A stretch of 20,229 nt of DNA from IMG/VR virus record IMGVR_UViG_3300025898_000041, positions 1-20,229 of that record. One strand, 5' to 3'. This document shows, piece after piece, positions 4,852 to 12,380 of the stretch; positions within the stretch are counted from its first letter, which is position 1, and each line of letters starts with the position of its first letter. This DNA is from a virus. The notes below the pieces were generated by a model. It saw only the letters and a program-made list of their open reading frames with translations, was not told the origin of the DNA and searched no databases. The translations under genes were made by a program, and so were the position numbers.

Positions 4852-6302
4852 TGAGCCTTACAGTCGACAAGGAGAAGTACTTCAAGTCGATTAACTACCA
4901 CCCCCACCCTGAGCAGCGCAGGTTCCACGACTCGAAGGCACGGTTCCGGATCTGCTGTTGCGGCCGTCGGTTTGGTAAGTCTACGATGGCTGCGCGCGAC
5001 CTTGAGCCTTACCTGTTTATTCCGAAGACGCGTTACTGGATTGTCGGGCCTACCTATGACCTGGGCGAGAAGGAGTTCCGGGTTATTTGGGATGACCTGA
5101 TGATTGGTCAGGGCTTCGGTAGGGACAAGCGAATCAAGAAGGCGTACAACAAGAAGCAAGGGGACATGTACATTGAGTTCCCCTGGCAGTCGCGCCTAGA
5201 GGTCCGATCGGCAGAGCATCCAGATCTTCTGGTTGGTGACGCTCTCAATGGCGTTATTATGTCCGAGGCGGCCAAGCAGAAGGAAGCAACTTGGAAGAAG
5301 TACATTCGTCCTGCGCTGACTGACTATCGAGGGTTCGCAACGTTTCCTACTACTCCTGAGGGCTACAACTGGCTGCACAGGATGTGGCAGTACGGCCAGG
5401 ACCCCGATCGCCCTAACTACGAGTCGTGGCAGTTCCCTTCCTGGGCTAACACGGTTATCTACCCTGATGGGTACGATGACGAAGAGATCCAGGAGATGAA
5501 GCGTTCGACTATTCCTGAATGGTTTGCACAGGAAATCGGCGCAGAGTTCTCAGCCTTTGTCGGAAAGATCTACGGCGAGTGGCGTGAGACCGTTCATGTC
5601 AAGAAGCATACGTTCAACCCTGCATGGCCGAACTACATCGCCTTTGACTGGGGCTTTACGAACCCCATGGCGGCGATCGAGTTCCAGGTCGCACCTGATG
5701 ACACTGTGTACATCTGGCGTGAGTACTACAAGGCCTTTGTCACGCTGAACTCGGCCCTAGAAGAGATGAAGGCACGGGAACAGCCTAAGGGCTATCGCCT
5801 GGACCTAGCCTTTGGCGACGCAGCCGACCCTGAAGCCTGTGTTACTGTCAGCGAAAAGTTGGTCGGGTGTTACGCGGATCCCAAGGCTAAGGAGAACTGG
5901 CGCGACGGTGTAATGACCGTCAAGAAGGCCTTGGGGATGCGCGAGACAGGCCTGTACGACGAATACGAGCGCCCGATCGAGCGGCCTGGGCTGTATGTTG
6001 ACCACTCCTGTAAGAATGTAATCAGGGAGTTCAACAACTACAAGTCGAAGGAACCTGTTAACGGTTCGAACGTTCCTGAGATGGGCCAGAAGGTCGAAGA
6101 CCATGCTATGGATGCTATTAGGTATGGTCTAGTACACTTGTTCACTCTGGGCGCGAGTCACCACCTGGATGAGGTCATGGGGCTTCCTTCGCCTTACCGT
6201 GACCCTGATCCTGGTGACCTTAACAGGCTAGCGGGAATGCGAGTAGTTCCTAGCTCTGAACTCGACCACGGCATGTTCGTGGCATCCGAACTAGTGTTCT
6301 AG
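4851..6302 (+). CDS. terL: Terminase large subunit (ATPase-nuclease packaging motor)
   Basis: A 483-residue protein that drives DNA into the prohead and cuts it. Walker A is GRRFGKST at 38-45, the Walker B region is GVIMSEAA at 134-141, and the coupling motif is FPTTPEG at 165-171. The C-terminal RNase H-like nuclease has acidic positions in FDWG (D266), GDAADPE (D323, D326) and DHAMDAIRYG (D418, D421). The aspartate usually before the Walker B glutamate is serine here; E139 is kept. The start at 4851 overlaps the fibre stop and has GGGGTGA upstream; an in-frame TTG lies five codons earlier. Length is normal for the family. Function is certain; which packaging type (headful, cohesive or terminal repeat) is not. 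Confidence 0.95.
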   Translation: MSLTVDKEKYFKSINYHPHPEQRRFHDSKARFRICCCGRRFGKSTMAARDLEPYLFIPKTRYWIVGPTYDLGEKEFRVIWDDLMIGQGFGRDKRIKKAYNKKQGDMYIEFPWQSRLEVRSAEHPDLLVGDALNGVIMSEAAKQKEATWKKYIRPALTDYRGFATFPTTPEGYNWLHRMWQYGQDPDRPNYESWQFPSWANTVIYPDGYDDEEIQEMKRSTIPEWFAQEIGAEFSAFVGKIYGEWRETVHVKKHTFNPAWPNYIAFDWGFTNPMAAIEFQVAPDDTVYIWREYYKAFVTLNSALEEMKAREQPKGYRLDLAFGDAADPEACVTVSEKLVGCYADPKAKENWRDGVMTVKKALGMRETGLYDEYERPIERPGLYVDHSCKNVIREFNNYKSKEPVNGSNVPEMGQKVEDHAMDAIRYGLVHLFTLGASHHLDEVMGLPSPYRDPDPGDLNRLAGMRVVPSSELDHGMFVASELVF

Positions 6303-6310
6303 GAGGCGAC

Positions 6311-6826
6311 ATGCCACTCAGGGCTGCAAAGACTGTCCTTCAGCACGTGGCTAGGTACATCTTCGCCAATGGCCGTTCCATGACTGCCATTGTGCTAGGT
6401 AATGCAGGTACTGCTCTTGCTGCCCCTACTCTGGGTACCGCTACTACTGGCGGAACGCTTGCTGCAGGTACCTACACGTACAGTAATACGGCAATCGTGA
6501 ACGGTGTTGAGACTCAGGCCAGCGCCACAGCCAACCAGGTCACCACAGGATCGACGTCGACTGTAACTGTTACGGCACCTGTGACCTCTGGTGCGACTGC
6601 CTACCGGTTCTACGGCCGTACGGGTTCCCAGCTGTTCATGAAGCAGCAGGTGAGCAACGTGTTCGTCGATGACGGTAGCATCACGCCTGCTGTAGGCACC
6701 GCCGCCCCTGCTGCGAGTAGCGCTTCTCTGCTTCTGCCTGAGTTGCAGGGTGGTCGGCTGCTCCACGGAGTTGCTGCCGCTACCACGACCAAGCAGACTG
6801 GTGCCTATCACAACAGGGGCCTCTAA
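6311..6826 (+). CDS. Small virion-type protein with an Ig/fibronectin-like domain
   Basis: A 171-residue protein with AGGAGG four bases before its ATG. Residues 1-35 look helical. Residues 38-135 form a Thr/Val/Gly-rich beta-sandwich with the typical run GGTLAAGTYTYSNTAIVNGVET, GATAYRFYGRTGSQ and VFVDDGSITPA. This domain is clearly similar to residues about 20-130 of the major tail protein encoded at 13521, where GGTLPATSTYKY, GATGYKLYRT and TYVDTGALTPAG occupy matching places. Ig-like domains on phage proteins often decorate the virion surface and bind carbohydrate weakly. The tail (136-171) is Ala/Leu-rich. Its place between terminase and portal suggests a virion component. The role is inference. 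Confidence 0.65.
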   Translation: MPLRAAKTVLQHVARYIFANGRSMTAIVLGNAGTALAAPTLGTATTGGTLAAGTYTYSNTAIVNGVETQASATANQVTTGSTSTVTVTAPVTSGATAYRFYGRTGSQLFMKQQVSNVFVDDGSITPAVGTAAPAASSASLLLPELQGGRLLHGVAAATTTKQTGAYHNRGL

Positions 6827-7029
6827 TGGCAACCCGGAAGTTGAAGGTCAACAGCCACGTCAATGTCTTTTCCGGTGGCAAGCTGCTTCCGGGGACTGTT
6901 ACAAGCTTCGCCACGGACACCGCTCCGATTGTGAGGCTTGTCCATACTGGTACCACCTTCGGAACTGCTTCTGTCGGCGTTCCTAAGTGGTCGCGTACAG
7001 GTTCTAGGGCTGGGACGTACACACCATGA
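6826..7029 (+). CDS. Small basic protein, function unknown
   Basis: A 67-residue basic protein between the Ig-like protein and the portal. Its ATG overlaps the upstream stop (TAATG), and its own stop overlaps the portal start (ATGA), so all three should be translated together. The sequence suggests one small beta-barrel-like fold: KVNSHVNVFSGGKLLPGTVTSFATDTAPIVRLVHTG. The 'GGKLLPGTV' and 'APIVRLVH' strands fit an SH3-like or KOW-like barrel, but this is only pattern reading. No family is recognised. Confidence 0.6.
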   Translation: MATRKLKVNSHVNVFSGGKLLPGTVTSFATDTAPIVRLVHTGTTFGTASVGVPKWSRTGSRAGTYTP

Positions 7030-8576
7030 CCACTACCGAAGAAGCAGCGGAAGGTAGTCAGCTTACCTGGGCCGAGGCGCTTGAGAAGTACGAGTTCGTT
7101 GACACTGTTACTGATCCTGACGGACAGTCAGTTGTTCTAATGGCTGACAGGTCAGCACAGAATACTCTCGGGCGACCTGACCTGAATGAGATTGGCACCA
7201 CTAGTCCTTCGACGTACCTGAGTTTCCTTAGGCAGGAATACAATCCTGACTTGCGTGAGGCTCAGGGTCTGCGCACTTACGACAAGATGCGCAGGTCCGA
7301 TTCAACTGTTCGGTCGACTCTACGGTTGATGAAGACTCCTGTCCTGTCTGCACGCTGGTTCATTAAGCCTGCTTCGGACAGTAAGAAGGACAAGGCGATC
7401 GCTGACTTCGTGTCCTGGAATCTGTTCAAGGGCATGACGAACTCTTGGCCACAGCTGCTTACGGAAGCGCTGCTGTGTCTGGAGTTCGGGTACTACATGT
7501 TCGAGAAGGTCTGGACGAATAAGCATCCTGAGCGCCCTGGGATGATGTGCTGGCAGAAGTTTGCTCCTCGTCACCCTCTCGATGTGCTGTACTGGGAGTT
7601 TGACGATAAGGGTGGTCCTGCTGGCGTACAGATGTACAACTACAGCATCCTGAGCACCATCTTCATTCCGATCGAGAAGCTCGCTGTCTTCACGTTCGAG
7701 AAGGAAGGTGGCGACATGACTGGTCTGTCGCTCCTTCGTTCTGCGTACAAGCCTTGGTACTACAAGCAGCAGCTCGAGAAGATCGACGCTATCCAGAAGG
7801 AGCGTCATGGTATCGGTATCCCGATCATTAAGCTTCCTCCGGGGTTTAGTAAGAACGATCGCCTCCTGGCAGACAACCTCGGACGTAATCTGCGTACCAA
7901 CGAGCGTGCACACGTTGTTCTGCCGCCGAACTGGGACTTGGTCTTCGCCAAGCTCGAGGGACAGCCAGTCAATGCACTGGATTCGTTGAACTACCACGAC
8001 GACCAGATCGAAATGAACGTGCTTGGAAACTTCATTGACGTTGAAAGTGGTCGCTCAGGCAAGGATGATGACCACACAATGTTCATGAGGTCGACGCGGT
8101 TCCTGGCCGAATGCGTCGAAGATGTGTTCAATTCGTACTGTATTCGACAGTTGGTCGATTACAACTTCCCTCGGACGCCTAATGGTTACCCTGAGCTCAA
8201 GGCTCGCCGCATTGGTGAAGAAGACACCTGGCGCACCATCTCGTTCGCTGTCAGGAATCTCGTCGGGTCTGGTGTACTCACTCCGGACGACCAGCTCGAG
8301 GACGAGATGCGCGACGAGTTCGACCTTCCGCCTCGTGATCCTACGACGTCTCGCAACATCGGCAACCCACAAGGTGCACCTGTTGAGGGCCAGGCCACAG
8401 CGCCTCAGGGTAGTGGAGGCGCGCGTCCTGCTCCTGCAAACCAGCAACGAGGAGCCTCTGGCGCAAACGTTCCAAGTGCGCCAAACCCCTCGCCCGCGCA
8501 GCTTCCGAGGCAAAACCCTCGCCCTGTGGTATCTGTGCCTCGGGGCAACGCGGGGACTGACAGAAGTGGTAAGTAG
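7026..8576 (+). CDS. Portal protein, Mu gp29/DUF935 type
   Basis: A 516-residue protein. Portals form the twelve-subunit ring through which DNA enters and leaves the head. The line LREAQGLRTYDKMRRSDSTVRSTLRLMK followed by VLSARWFI, and later WPQLLTEALLCLEFGYYMFEKVW, GLSLLRSAYKPWYYKQ and KERHGIGIPI, is the recognisable core of the Mu-like portal family (about residues 70-290). Residues 340-400 form the stem and wing region (GRSGKDDDHTMFMRSTRFLAECVEDVFNSY). From about 440 the chain is Pro/Ala/Gln/Gly-rich and probably disordered. The start is coupled to the upstream gene by a four-base overlap. The coding sequence ends with a copy of the CCCTGTGG element (8522-8537). Confidence 0.9.
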   Translation: MTTTEEAAEGSQLTWAEALEKYEFVDTVTDPDGQSVVLMADRSAQNTLGRPDLNEIGTTSPSTYLSFLRQEYNPDLREAQGLRTYDKMRRSDSTVRSTLRLMKTPVLSARWFIKPASDSKKDKAIADFVSWNLFKGMTNSWPQLLTEALLCLEFGYYMFEKVWTNKHPERPGMMCWQKFAPRHPLDVLYWEFDDKGGPAGVQMYNYSILSTIFIPIEKLAVFTFEKEGGDMTGLSLLRSAYKPWYYKQQLEKIDAIQKERHGIGIPIIKLPPGFSKNDRLLADNLGRNLRTNERAHVVLPPNWDLVFAKLEGQPVNALDSLNYHDDQIEMNVLGNFIDVESGRSGKDDDHTMFMRSTRFLAECVEDVFNSYCIRQLVDYNFPRTPNGYPELKARRIGEEDTWRTISFAVRNLVGSGVLTPDDQLEDEMRDEFDLPPRDPTTSRNIGNPQGAPVEGQATAPQGSGGARPAPANQQRGASGANVPSAPNPSPAQLPRQNPRPVVSVPRGNAGTDRSGK

Positions 8577-8596
8577 TACCCTTATATACGAATCAG

Positions 8597-8626
8597 TTGT
8601 GTCCCCTTGGGTCACTGTGTTATCAT
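8597..8626 (+). promoter_or_regulatory. Possible internal late promoter
   Basis: TTGTGT (8597-8602) and TATCAT (8621-8626) lie 18 bases apart in the 74-base gap between the portal and the next gene, matching the TTGCGT-18-TATCAT arrangement at 2699-2728. An imperfect dyad, GTGTCCC-CTT-GGGTCAC, lies in the spacer. A boost of head gene expression at this point would make sense, but the -35 is weak. Confidence 0.35.
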
Positions 8627-8650
8627 TAAGACAAGGGAAAGGGGCGTGCC

Positions 8651-8872
8651 GTGGCAGCTCCCAAGAAGACCACCGTAAGCAAGGGCAAGACACCTGCTAG
8701 GGGCGGTCAGAAGGCGGTTGTCACGCCGCCTGTGAAGAATACCGCAGCCACGGCCAAGAAGCCTGCTGTCGGTACACAGAAGCCCAGCGCAGCGATGCCC
8801 GTAGGCAAGAAGCCGGTCGTGTCGACCAAGAAGGCAACTCCGAAGGGGAGTGGGGGTGGCTACGGTAAGTGA
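8651..8872 (+). CDS. Basic Lys/Ala/Pro-rich protein, histone-tail-like
   Basis: A 73-residue protein with a GTG start; AAAGGGG lies six bases upstream. It is made almost wholly of Lys, Ala, Pro, Thr, Gly and Val, with repeated KKP/KKPVV and TPAR/TPKG units and a GSGGGYGK end. It has almost no acidic residues and no predicted fold, and it resembles the tail of a linker histone. Such proteins can bind DNA or RNA or act as charge-rich scaffold or internal head proteins. It lies where Mu-like phages carry a minor head (gpF-type) gene, which was not found here. Its stop overlaps the start of the protease (GTGA), so translation is coupled. Packaging into the head is a guess. Confidence 0.7.
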   Translation: MAAPKKTTVSKGKTPARGGQKAVVTPPVKNTAATAKKPAVGTQKPSAAMPVGKKPVVSTKKATPKGSGGGYGK

Positions 8873-10083
8873 CTGGGCATTTTAGCTACCTGTACGATCT
8901 CTCGGGTATCCAGTTTGACGATAATTCGTCGAGCTGGATTCAGGCCTTTCCTGTTGGTAAGTACCAGCATCCCACCTACGGCGAGATCAATGTCACGCCT
9001 GAGCGCGTGAAGGCTTTTGCTGCCAGCGTCAACAATAAGGTTCGTGGCACTGATCTCGATATCGACTACGACCACAAGACGCATACGCAGGTCGCTGCGG
9101 GGTGGGTCAAGCAGGCTGACGCGCGTCCCGACGGTCTCTACCTCCACGTCGACTGGACACCTGCAGCTCGTGACAAGATCAAGAACAAGGAATACCGCTA
9201 CTTCTCGCCTGAGTACACGGATTCCTGGACGGACAACCAGGGTACGACTCACAATGACGTTCTGTTCGGTGGCGCACTCACTAACCGTCCGTTCCTGAAG
9301 AACATTCAGCCCGTCAACCTCTCGGAGGAGATGGCGAAGCTTCTCGCTACGTCTGCACCTCCTGTTTCGCCTAATGATGGTACCGGTACGCGAACTGACC
9401 CGCAGAGCAGTTCGGTAGCGCCACTAAGTGTTGATGACGCCCTCGGCAAGATGGCTAGCCTCCTAGGCTTGGATCCCAATGCTGACCACAACCAGATCCT
9501 GGGCGCGGTCAGTATGCTCGCCAAGGACGAGGCAACTGAGGGCGACGACACTACGAAGGAGCCCGGACAGGGCAACACAAAGGAGACGCAGATGTCCGAG
9601 AAGAAGGGCGGCGAGGGTGGGGCACCTGCGGTGACCCTGTCCGAGGCGCAGCTTATGGAGCACCCGCTCTTCAAGCAGCTGTCCGACAAGATGATGGTGC
9701 TGGAAGCAGCGAACCGCCTTGCCGAGGTGCAGCGTACGCTCAGCAACCTGACCGAAGGCAACAACGTCCTCTCGCCTGCTGCCAAGGAACTGGCTGAGCC
9801 GTTCATGCTCACGCTAGGTTCCGACGCGCACAAGAAGTTCGCCGAGATCCTCCAGATGTTCGTCGAGGGTAAGGGCGTCGTCGAACTGGGTGAGCGAGGC
9901 GTTGCTCGCAAGGTCATTAGCACCGAGGACCAGATGACTGGTGTGAGGGCCTTCAGCGAAGCTGTCAAGAAGGTTCAGGCCGACAACAAGGACCTGACCT
10001 ACGCACAGGCCGTTCACGCAGTCACGCTGAACGACCCTGATCTGTACGAGCAGTACCGGCAGTCCACTCTGGCTGGCGAGTAA
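8869..10083 (+). CDS. Prohead protease with scaffold, Mu gpI-like
   Basis: A 404-residue protein; the GTG start overlaps the upstream TGA. Residues 1-150 match the Mu gpI-type prohead protease: WIQAFPVGKYQHPTYGEI, TDLDIDYDHKTHTQ (61-74), YFSPEY (111-116) and GGALTNRPFLK (134-144). In Mu this protease cleaves the scaffold and head proteins during maturation. About 160-240 is a Ser/Thr/Pro/Gly-rich linker, and about 250-404 is helical scaffold sequence. An internal in-frame ATG at 9592 with its own ribosome binding site gives the scaffold alone, as for the Mu I/Z pair. AAGGGGAGGAGG after the stop serves the next gene. Confidence 0.88.
   Translation: MTGHFSYLYDLSGIQFDDNSSSWIQAFPVGKYQHPTYGEINVTPERVKAFAASVNNKVRGTDLDIDYDHKTHTQVAAGWVKQADARPDGLYLHVDWTPAARDKIKNKEYRYFSPEYTDSWTDNQGTTHNDVLFGGALTNRPFLKNIQPVNLSEEMAKLLATSAPPVSPNDGTGTRTDPQSSSVAPLSVDDALGKMASLLGLDPNADHNQILGAVSMLAKDEATEGDDTTKEPGQGNTKETQMSEKKGGEGGAPAVTLSEAQLMEHPLFKQLSDKMMVLEAANRLAEVQRTLSNLTEGNNVLSPAAKELAEPFMLTLGSDAHKKFAEILQMFVEGKGVVELGERGVARKVISTEDQMTGVRAFSEAVKKVQADNKDLTYAQAVHAVTLNDPDLYEQYRQSTLAGE
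9592..10083 (+). CDS. Nested scaffold protein, Mu gpZ-like (in-frame internal start)
   Basis: Within the protease gene an ATG at 9592 (residue 242, same frame) is preceded by AAAGGAG (9579-9585) at six bases, a ribosome binding site as strong as those of full genes. The 163-residue product begins MSEKKGGEGGAPAVTLSEAQ and is rich in charged helices (LSDKMMVLEAANRLAEVQRTLSNLTEG, HKKFAEILQMFVEG), as expected for a scaffold. Mu gpZ and lambda Nu3 are made in this way from the ends of their protease genes. Without the protease domain, this form could fill the prohead in large numbers while few full-length copies cut it. The start is not tested, but the signal is clear. Confidence 0.75.
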   Translation: MSEKKGGEGGAPAVTLSEAQLMEHPLFKQLSDKMMVLEAANRLAEVQRTLSNLTEGNNVLSPAAKELAEPFMLTLGSDAHKKFAEILQMFVEGKGVVELGERGVARKVISTEDQMTGVRAFSEAVKKVQADNKDLTYAQAVHAVTLNDPDLYEQYRQSTLAGE

Positions 10084-10099
10084 GGGGAGGAGGTAAGTC

Positions 10100-10501
10100 A
10101 TGGGTCCGAACTTCGTTCTTGACAAGGGCTTCAAGGTCAATTCCTCCGCCACTGTCAACCAGTTCACGTGTGCCACGCTGGACACGACCGATGCAAGCGG
10201 TGGTACTGTCACTACTGCAGGTACAGGTACTCGTGTTCTGGGTGTGTACCAGGAAACCCTGGACGCTACCAAGGTGGCGACGGGTAAGGCTACCGTCGAT
10301 GTCCGCATCATGGGTATCACTCGCGGTATCACTGGCGGTGCCATCACCATCTACACGCCTGTGTTCTGCGACGCCTCGGGCAACTTCGTTACGTCAGGTG
10401 CTGCAGGCACCAAGCAGGCTGGTATCGCACTTACGGGTGCGTCCGGTTCTGGTCAGGTCATCGACGTGCTGCTGACGCCGGGTGCGGCAGTCTCCAGCTG
10501 A
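10100..10501 (+). CDS. Capsid decoration protein (DUF2190-like)
   Basis: A 133-residue Gly/Thr/Val-rich beta protein directly before the major capsid gene. The text NSSATVNQFTCATLDTT, RVLGVYQETLDATKVATGKATVDVRIMGITRG and VTSGAAGTKQAGIALTGASGSGQVIDVLL is typical of the small capsid-associated family (DUF2190-type) that lies beside the head genes of many phages. Such proteins bind the outside of the expanded shell and make it stable. A very strong AAGGGGAGGAGG ribosome binding site precedes it and third codon positions are mostly C or G, both fitting high expression. It could instead be an internal or connector-associated protein. Confidence 0.75.
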   Translation: MGPNFVLDKGFKVNSSATVNQFTCATLDTTDASGGTVTTAGTGTRVLGVYQETLDATKVATGKATVDVRIMGITRGITGGAITIYTPVFCDASGNFVTSGAAGTKQAGIALTGASGSGQVIDVLLTPGAAVSS

Positions 10502-10520
10502 CCCCTGAAGGGAGTGAATC

Positions 10521-11549
10521 ATGGCAGTTTACAGCCCTTCTGGGTCTGGTTCCGTCCACATCGATCTGGTGCTCACCCAGATTTCGATCCAGTGGCCGAT
10601 GGACATGGGCTTCGTCGGGCCGGAGCTCTTTCCGGCCGTGCCTGTGGCGAAGCAGTCCAACAAGTACTACATCTTCGACCGTGAGTTCTTCAAGGTGGAA
10701 GCTGCGGACGTTCGTGCGCCTGGTACGGTTGCGAACGAGATTCCTGGCCTGAAGGTCAGCACGGACTCGTACTACGCATCCGAGCACGCCCTTCAGATCG
10801 CGGTCACGGACGAGGAGCGGCAGAACGCCGACATCCCTCTGCAGCCTGATCAGGATGCTGTCGAGCTCGTCACTGACCGCATCATGTTCAGCCGCGAACT
10901 CAACATGATGAACATGGCGCGTACGATCGGTAACTACGCGTCTGGCAACAGTGTCACGCTGTCTGGTACTGCTCAGTGGAACAGTGCAAACTACGCTACG
11001 TCCAACCCGATCTCGGATGTGAAGACGGGCATCAGGGCGATCAATGCGAAGATCTTCAAGAACCCGAACCTCGCCATCTTCCCGTACCAGGTGATGACGC
11101 AGCTCGAGGACCACCCGGACTTCATCGAGCGCATCAAGTACTCGGAGCGGGCGATCCTCACTCCGGACATCATCTCCTCGGTTCTGGGTATCGATCGAGT
11201 TCTGGTTCCGGGTGTCGGCTACTCCACCGCTGGTGCAGGTGTGTCCGTCACCTCGGCGAACATGACCTACATGTGGGGCAAGGACGTCATCCTCGCCTAC
11301 GTGCCTGGTGCTCCCGGCATCAAGAAGCTCGGATTCGGCTACGAGTTCGTGTGGGGCTTCGGCGGTGGTCAGGCGCGAGACAACGGCAAGACTGGAGGCT
11401 CCTCGCAGTCCCAGGTCATCGACCGTTGGCGCGAGGACCCGCGGGCATCGGATCTCATCCGTGTCCGGCGGCGCTACGACCTCAAGCTGGTCGGCGTCGA
11501 GAGCAATCTGCTCATCACTGGCTACCTCATCCAGAACGCGGTGGCCTGA
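10521..11549 (+). CDS. Major capsid protein
   Basis: A 342-residue protein expected to have the HK97 fold. It opens with a shell-protein pattern: IDLVLTQISIQW, then GFVGPELFPAVPVAKQSNKYYIFDREFF (about 28-57). It ends in RRRYDLKLVGVESNLLITGYLIQNAVA, like the C-terminal part of many capsid proteins. The middle has the spine helix region (about 110-140, AVELVTDRIMFSRELNMMNMARTIG) and the strand LAIFPYQVMTQLEDHPDFIERIKYSERAIL. Its position after protease, scaffold and decoration genes supports the call. GAAGGGAG precedes the ATG by about six bases. The codons are nearly all C- or G-ending, unlike the following connector genes, which fits very high expression. Confidence 0.9.
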   Translation: MAVYSPSGSGSVHIDLVLTQISIQWPMDMGFVGPELFPAVPVAKQSNKYYIFDREFFKVEAADVRAPGTVANEIPGLKVSTDSYYASEHALQIAVTDEERQNADIPLQPDQDAVELVTDRIMFSRELNMMNMARTIGNYASGNSVTLSGTAQWNSANYATSNPISDVKTGIRAINAKIFKNPNLAIFPYQVMTQLEDHPDFIERIKYSERAILTPDIISSVLGIDRVLVPGVGYSTAGAGVSVTSANMTYMWGKDVILAYVPGAPGIKKLGFGYEFVWGFGGGQARDNGKTGGSSQSQVIDRWREDPRASDLIRVRRRYDLKLVGVESNLLITGYLIQNAVA

Positions 11550-11562
11550 GAAAGGAGAGAAC

Positions 11563-11922
11563 ATGGCTTACTTCGCCAAGACTCCGATCCAGCACGGTCT
11601 GGATTCCGGAGACGTCGTGACGCTGCAGGTCGGCGACGAGCTCACCGAGGAACACGGTTTCAGCCAGAACGACATCGACACTCTTCTCGCTTCGGACTCC
11701 ATCGAGGAAGGCGACGAGTACTCGGGTGAGCGCCCTGTGGGTCCCATGGAGCGTGTCACCACTGCTCACGGTGTCGAGGGACAGACCCTCCCGTCCGGTG
11801 CTCCCGAGACTCCGCAGGAGGCCGCGGAGGCTGATGCAGTGGCGACCGAACCGTCGCTGCAGGAGAACCCTAACGCCGAGGGTGTCGACGAGCGTACTGA
11901 GGACACCGAGAACACGGAGTGA
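11563..11922 (+). CDS. Acidic small head-associated protein, function unknown
   Basis: A 119-residue protein. The ATG at 11563 has AAAGGAGA in front of it; a longer open frame upstream overlaps the capsid gene and was rejected. Residues 1-50 form a small folded unit with GDVVTLQVGDELTEEHGFSQNDIDTLLASDSI. From about 55 onward the chain is strongly acidic and rich in Glu, Thr, Ala and Pro, probably disordered. Proteins of this kind lie just after the capsid gene in several actinophages. Their role is unknown, but binding to capsid or connector is plausible. The next gene follows eight bases later. Confidence 0.7.
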   Translation: MAYFAKTPIQHGLDSGDVVTLQVGDELTEEHGFSQNDIDTLLASDSIEEGDEYSGERPVGPMERVTTAHGVEGQTLPSGAPETPQEAAEADAVATEPSLQENPNAEGVDERTEDTENTE

Positions 11923-11930
11923 GGTGAAGC

Positions 11931-12380
11931 ATGTCGCGTATCACGGTTCAGCAGGCGCAGTCTTGGGCTGAGAAGACCAAGCTGCCTATTACTGTCCTTG
12001 ATGCCGACTTGCTTACTCAGGTCGAGAACCAGGTGCTTGGCATGCTGACCGAGGGCTTCGATGTCAGCACCTGGTCCGACTCTTCTTCCACGCCACCTAT
12101 CGTACAGCAAGTCATTTCAATGCTGTACATTTCCTGGTTCTATAACAGGCAGTACTCGGAAGACCAGGAACATGTTAACGTCTATGCCACGCTTCTCCGT
12201 GCTGAGGCAGAGTCGTTGATGGCAGGCCTTTTGAACGGGTCTGTTATCATGCCTGGCCTAGTAGTTTCTGCTTCGGATGGACCGACATTCTACCCGAATG
12301 ATTCATCCTCCGCACAGCAACCAACGGACCTCGACAGTTCGTTGGGTGATGCTGCTTTCTCTGTGGGGAAGGTGTTCTAA
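11931..12380 (+). CDS. Head-tail connector (adaptor) protein
   Basis: A 149-residue protein with GAGGTGAAG just ahead of its ATG. The helical core (about 15-95) contains ADLLTQVENQVLGMLTEGFDVSTW, TPPIVQQVISMLYISWFYNRQYSED and YATLLRAEAESLMAGLLNG. This layout is like the adaptor proteins (Mu gp36 / HK97 gp6 type) that bind below the portal and seat the tail. The gene lies at the usual place between the capsid and tail genes and shares a stop-start base with the following morphogenesis gene. The exact family is not certain because the sequences of these proteins diverge. Confidence 0.7.
   Translation: MSRITVQQAQSWAEKTKLPITVLDADLLTQVENQVLGMLTEGFDVSTWSDSSSTPPIVQQVISMLYISWFYNRQYSEDQEHVNVYATLLRAEAESLMAGLLNGSVIMPGLVVSASDGPTFYPNDSSSAQQPTDLDSSLGDAAFSVGKVF

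Noticed and set aside
7320-7997. Long leftward frame (225 codons) inside the portal gene
   Set aside because: It is the antisense shadow of a clear portal gene; composition and lack of a ribosome binding site argue against it.
9306-9968. Leftward frame (220 codons) opposite the protease-scaffold gene
   Set aside because: Ser/Ala-rich antisense product without start signals, opposite a recognised protease.
10458-11564. Long leftward frame (368 codons) over the capsid gene
   Set aside because: Antisense shadow caused by C/G-ending codons in the capsid gene; its product is an Arg/Val/Asp-rich low-complexity chain.
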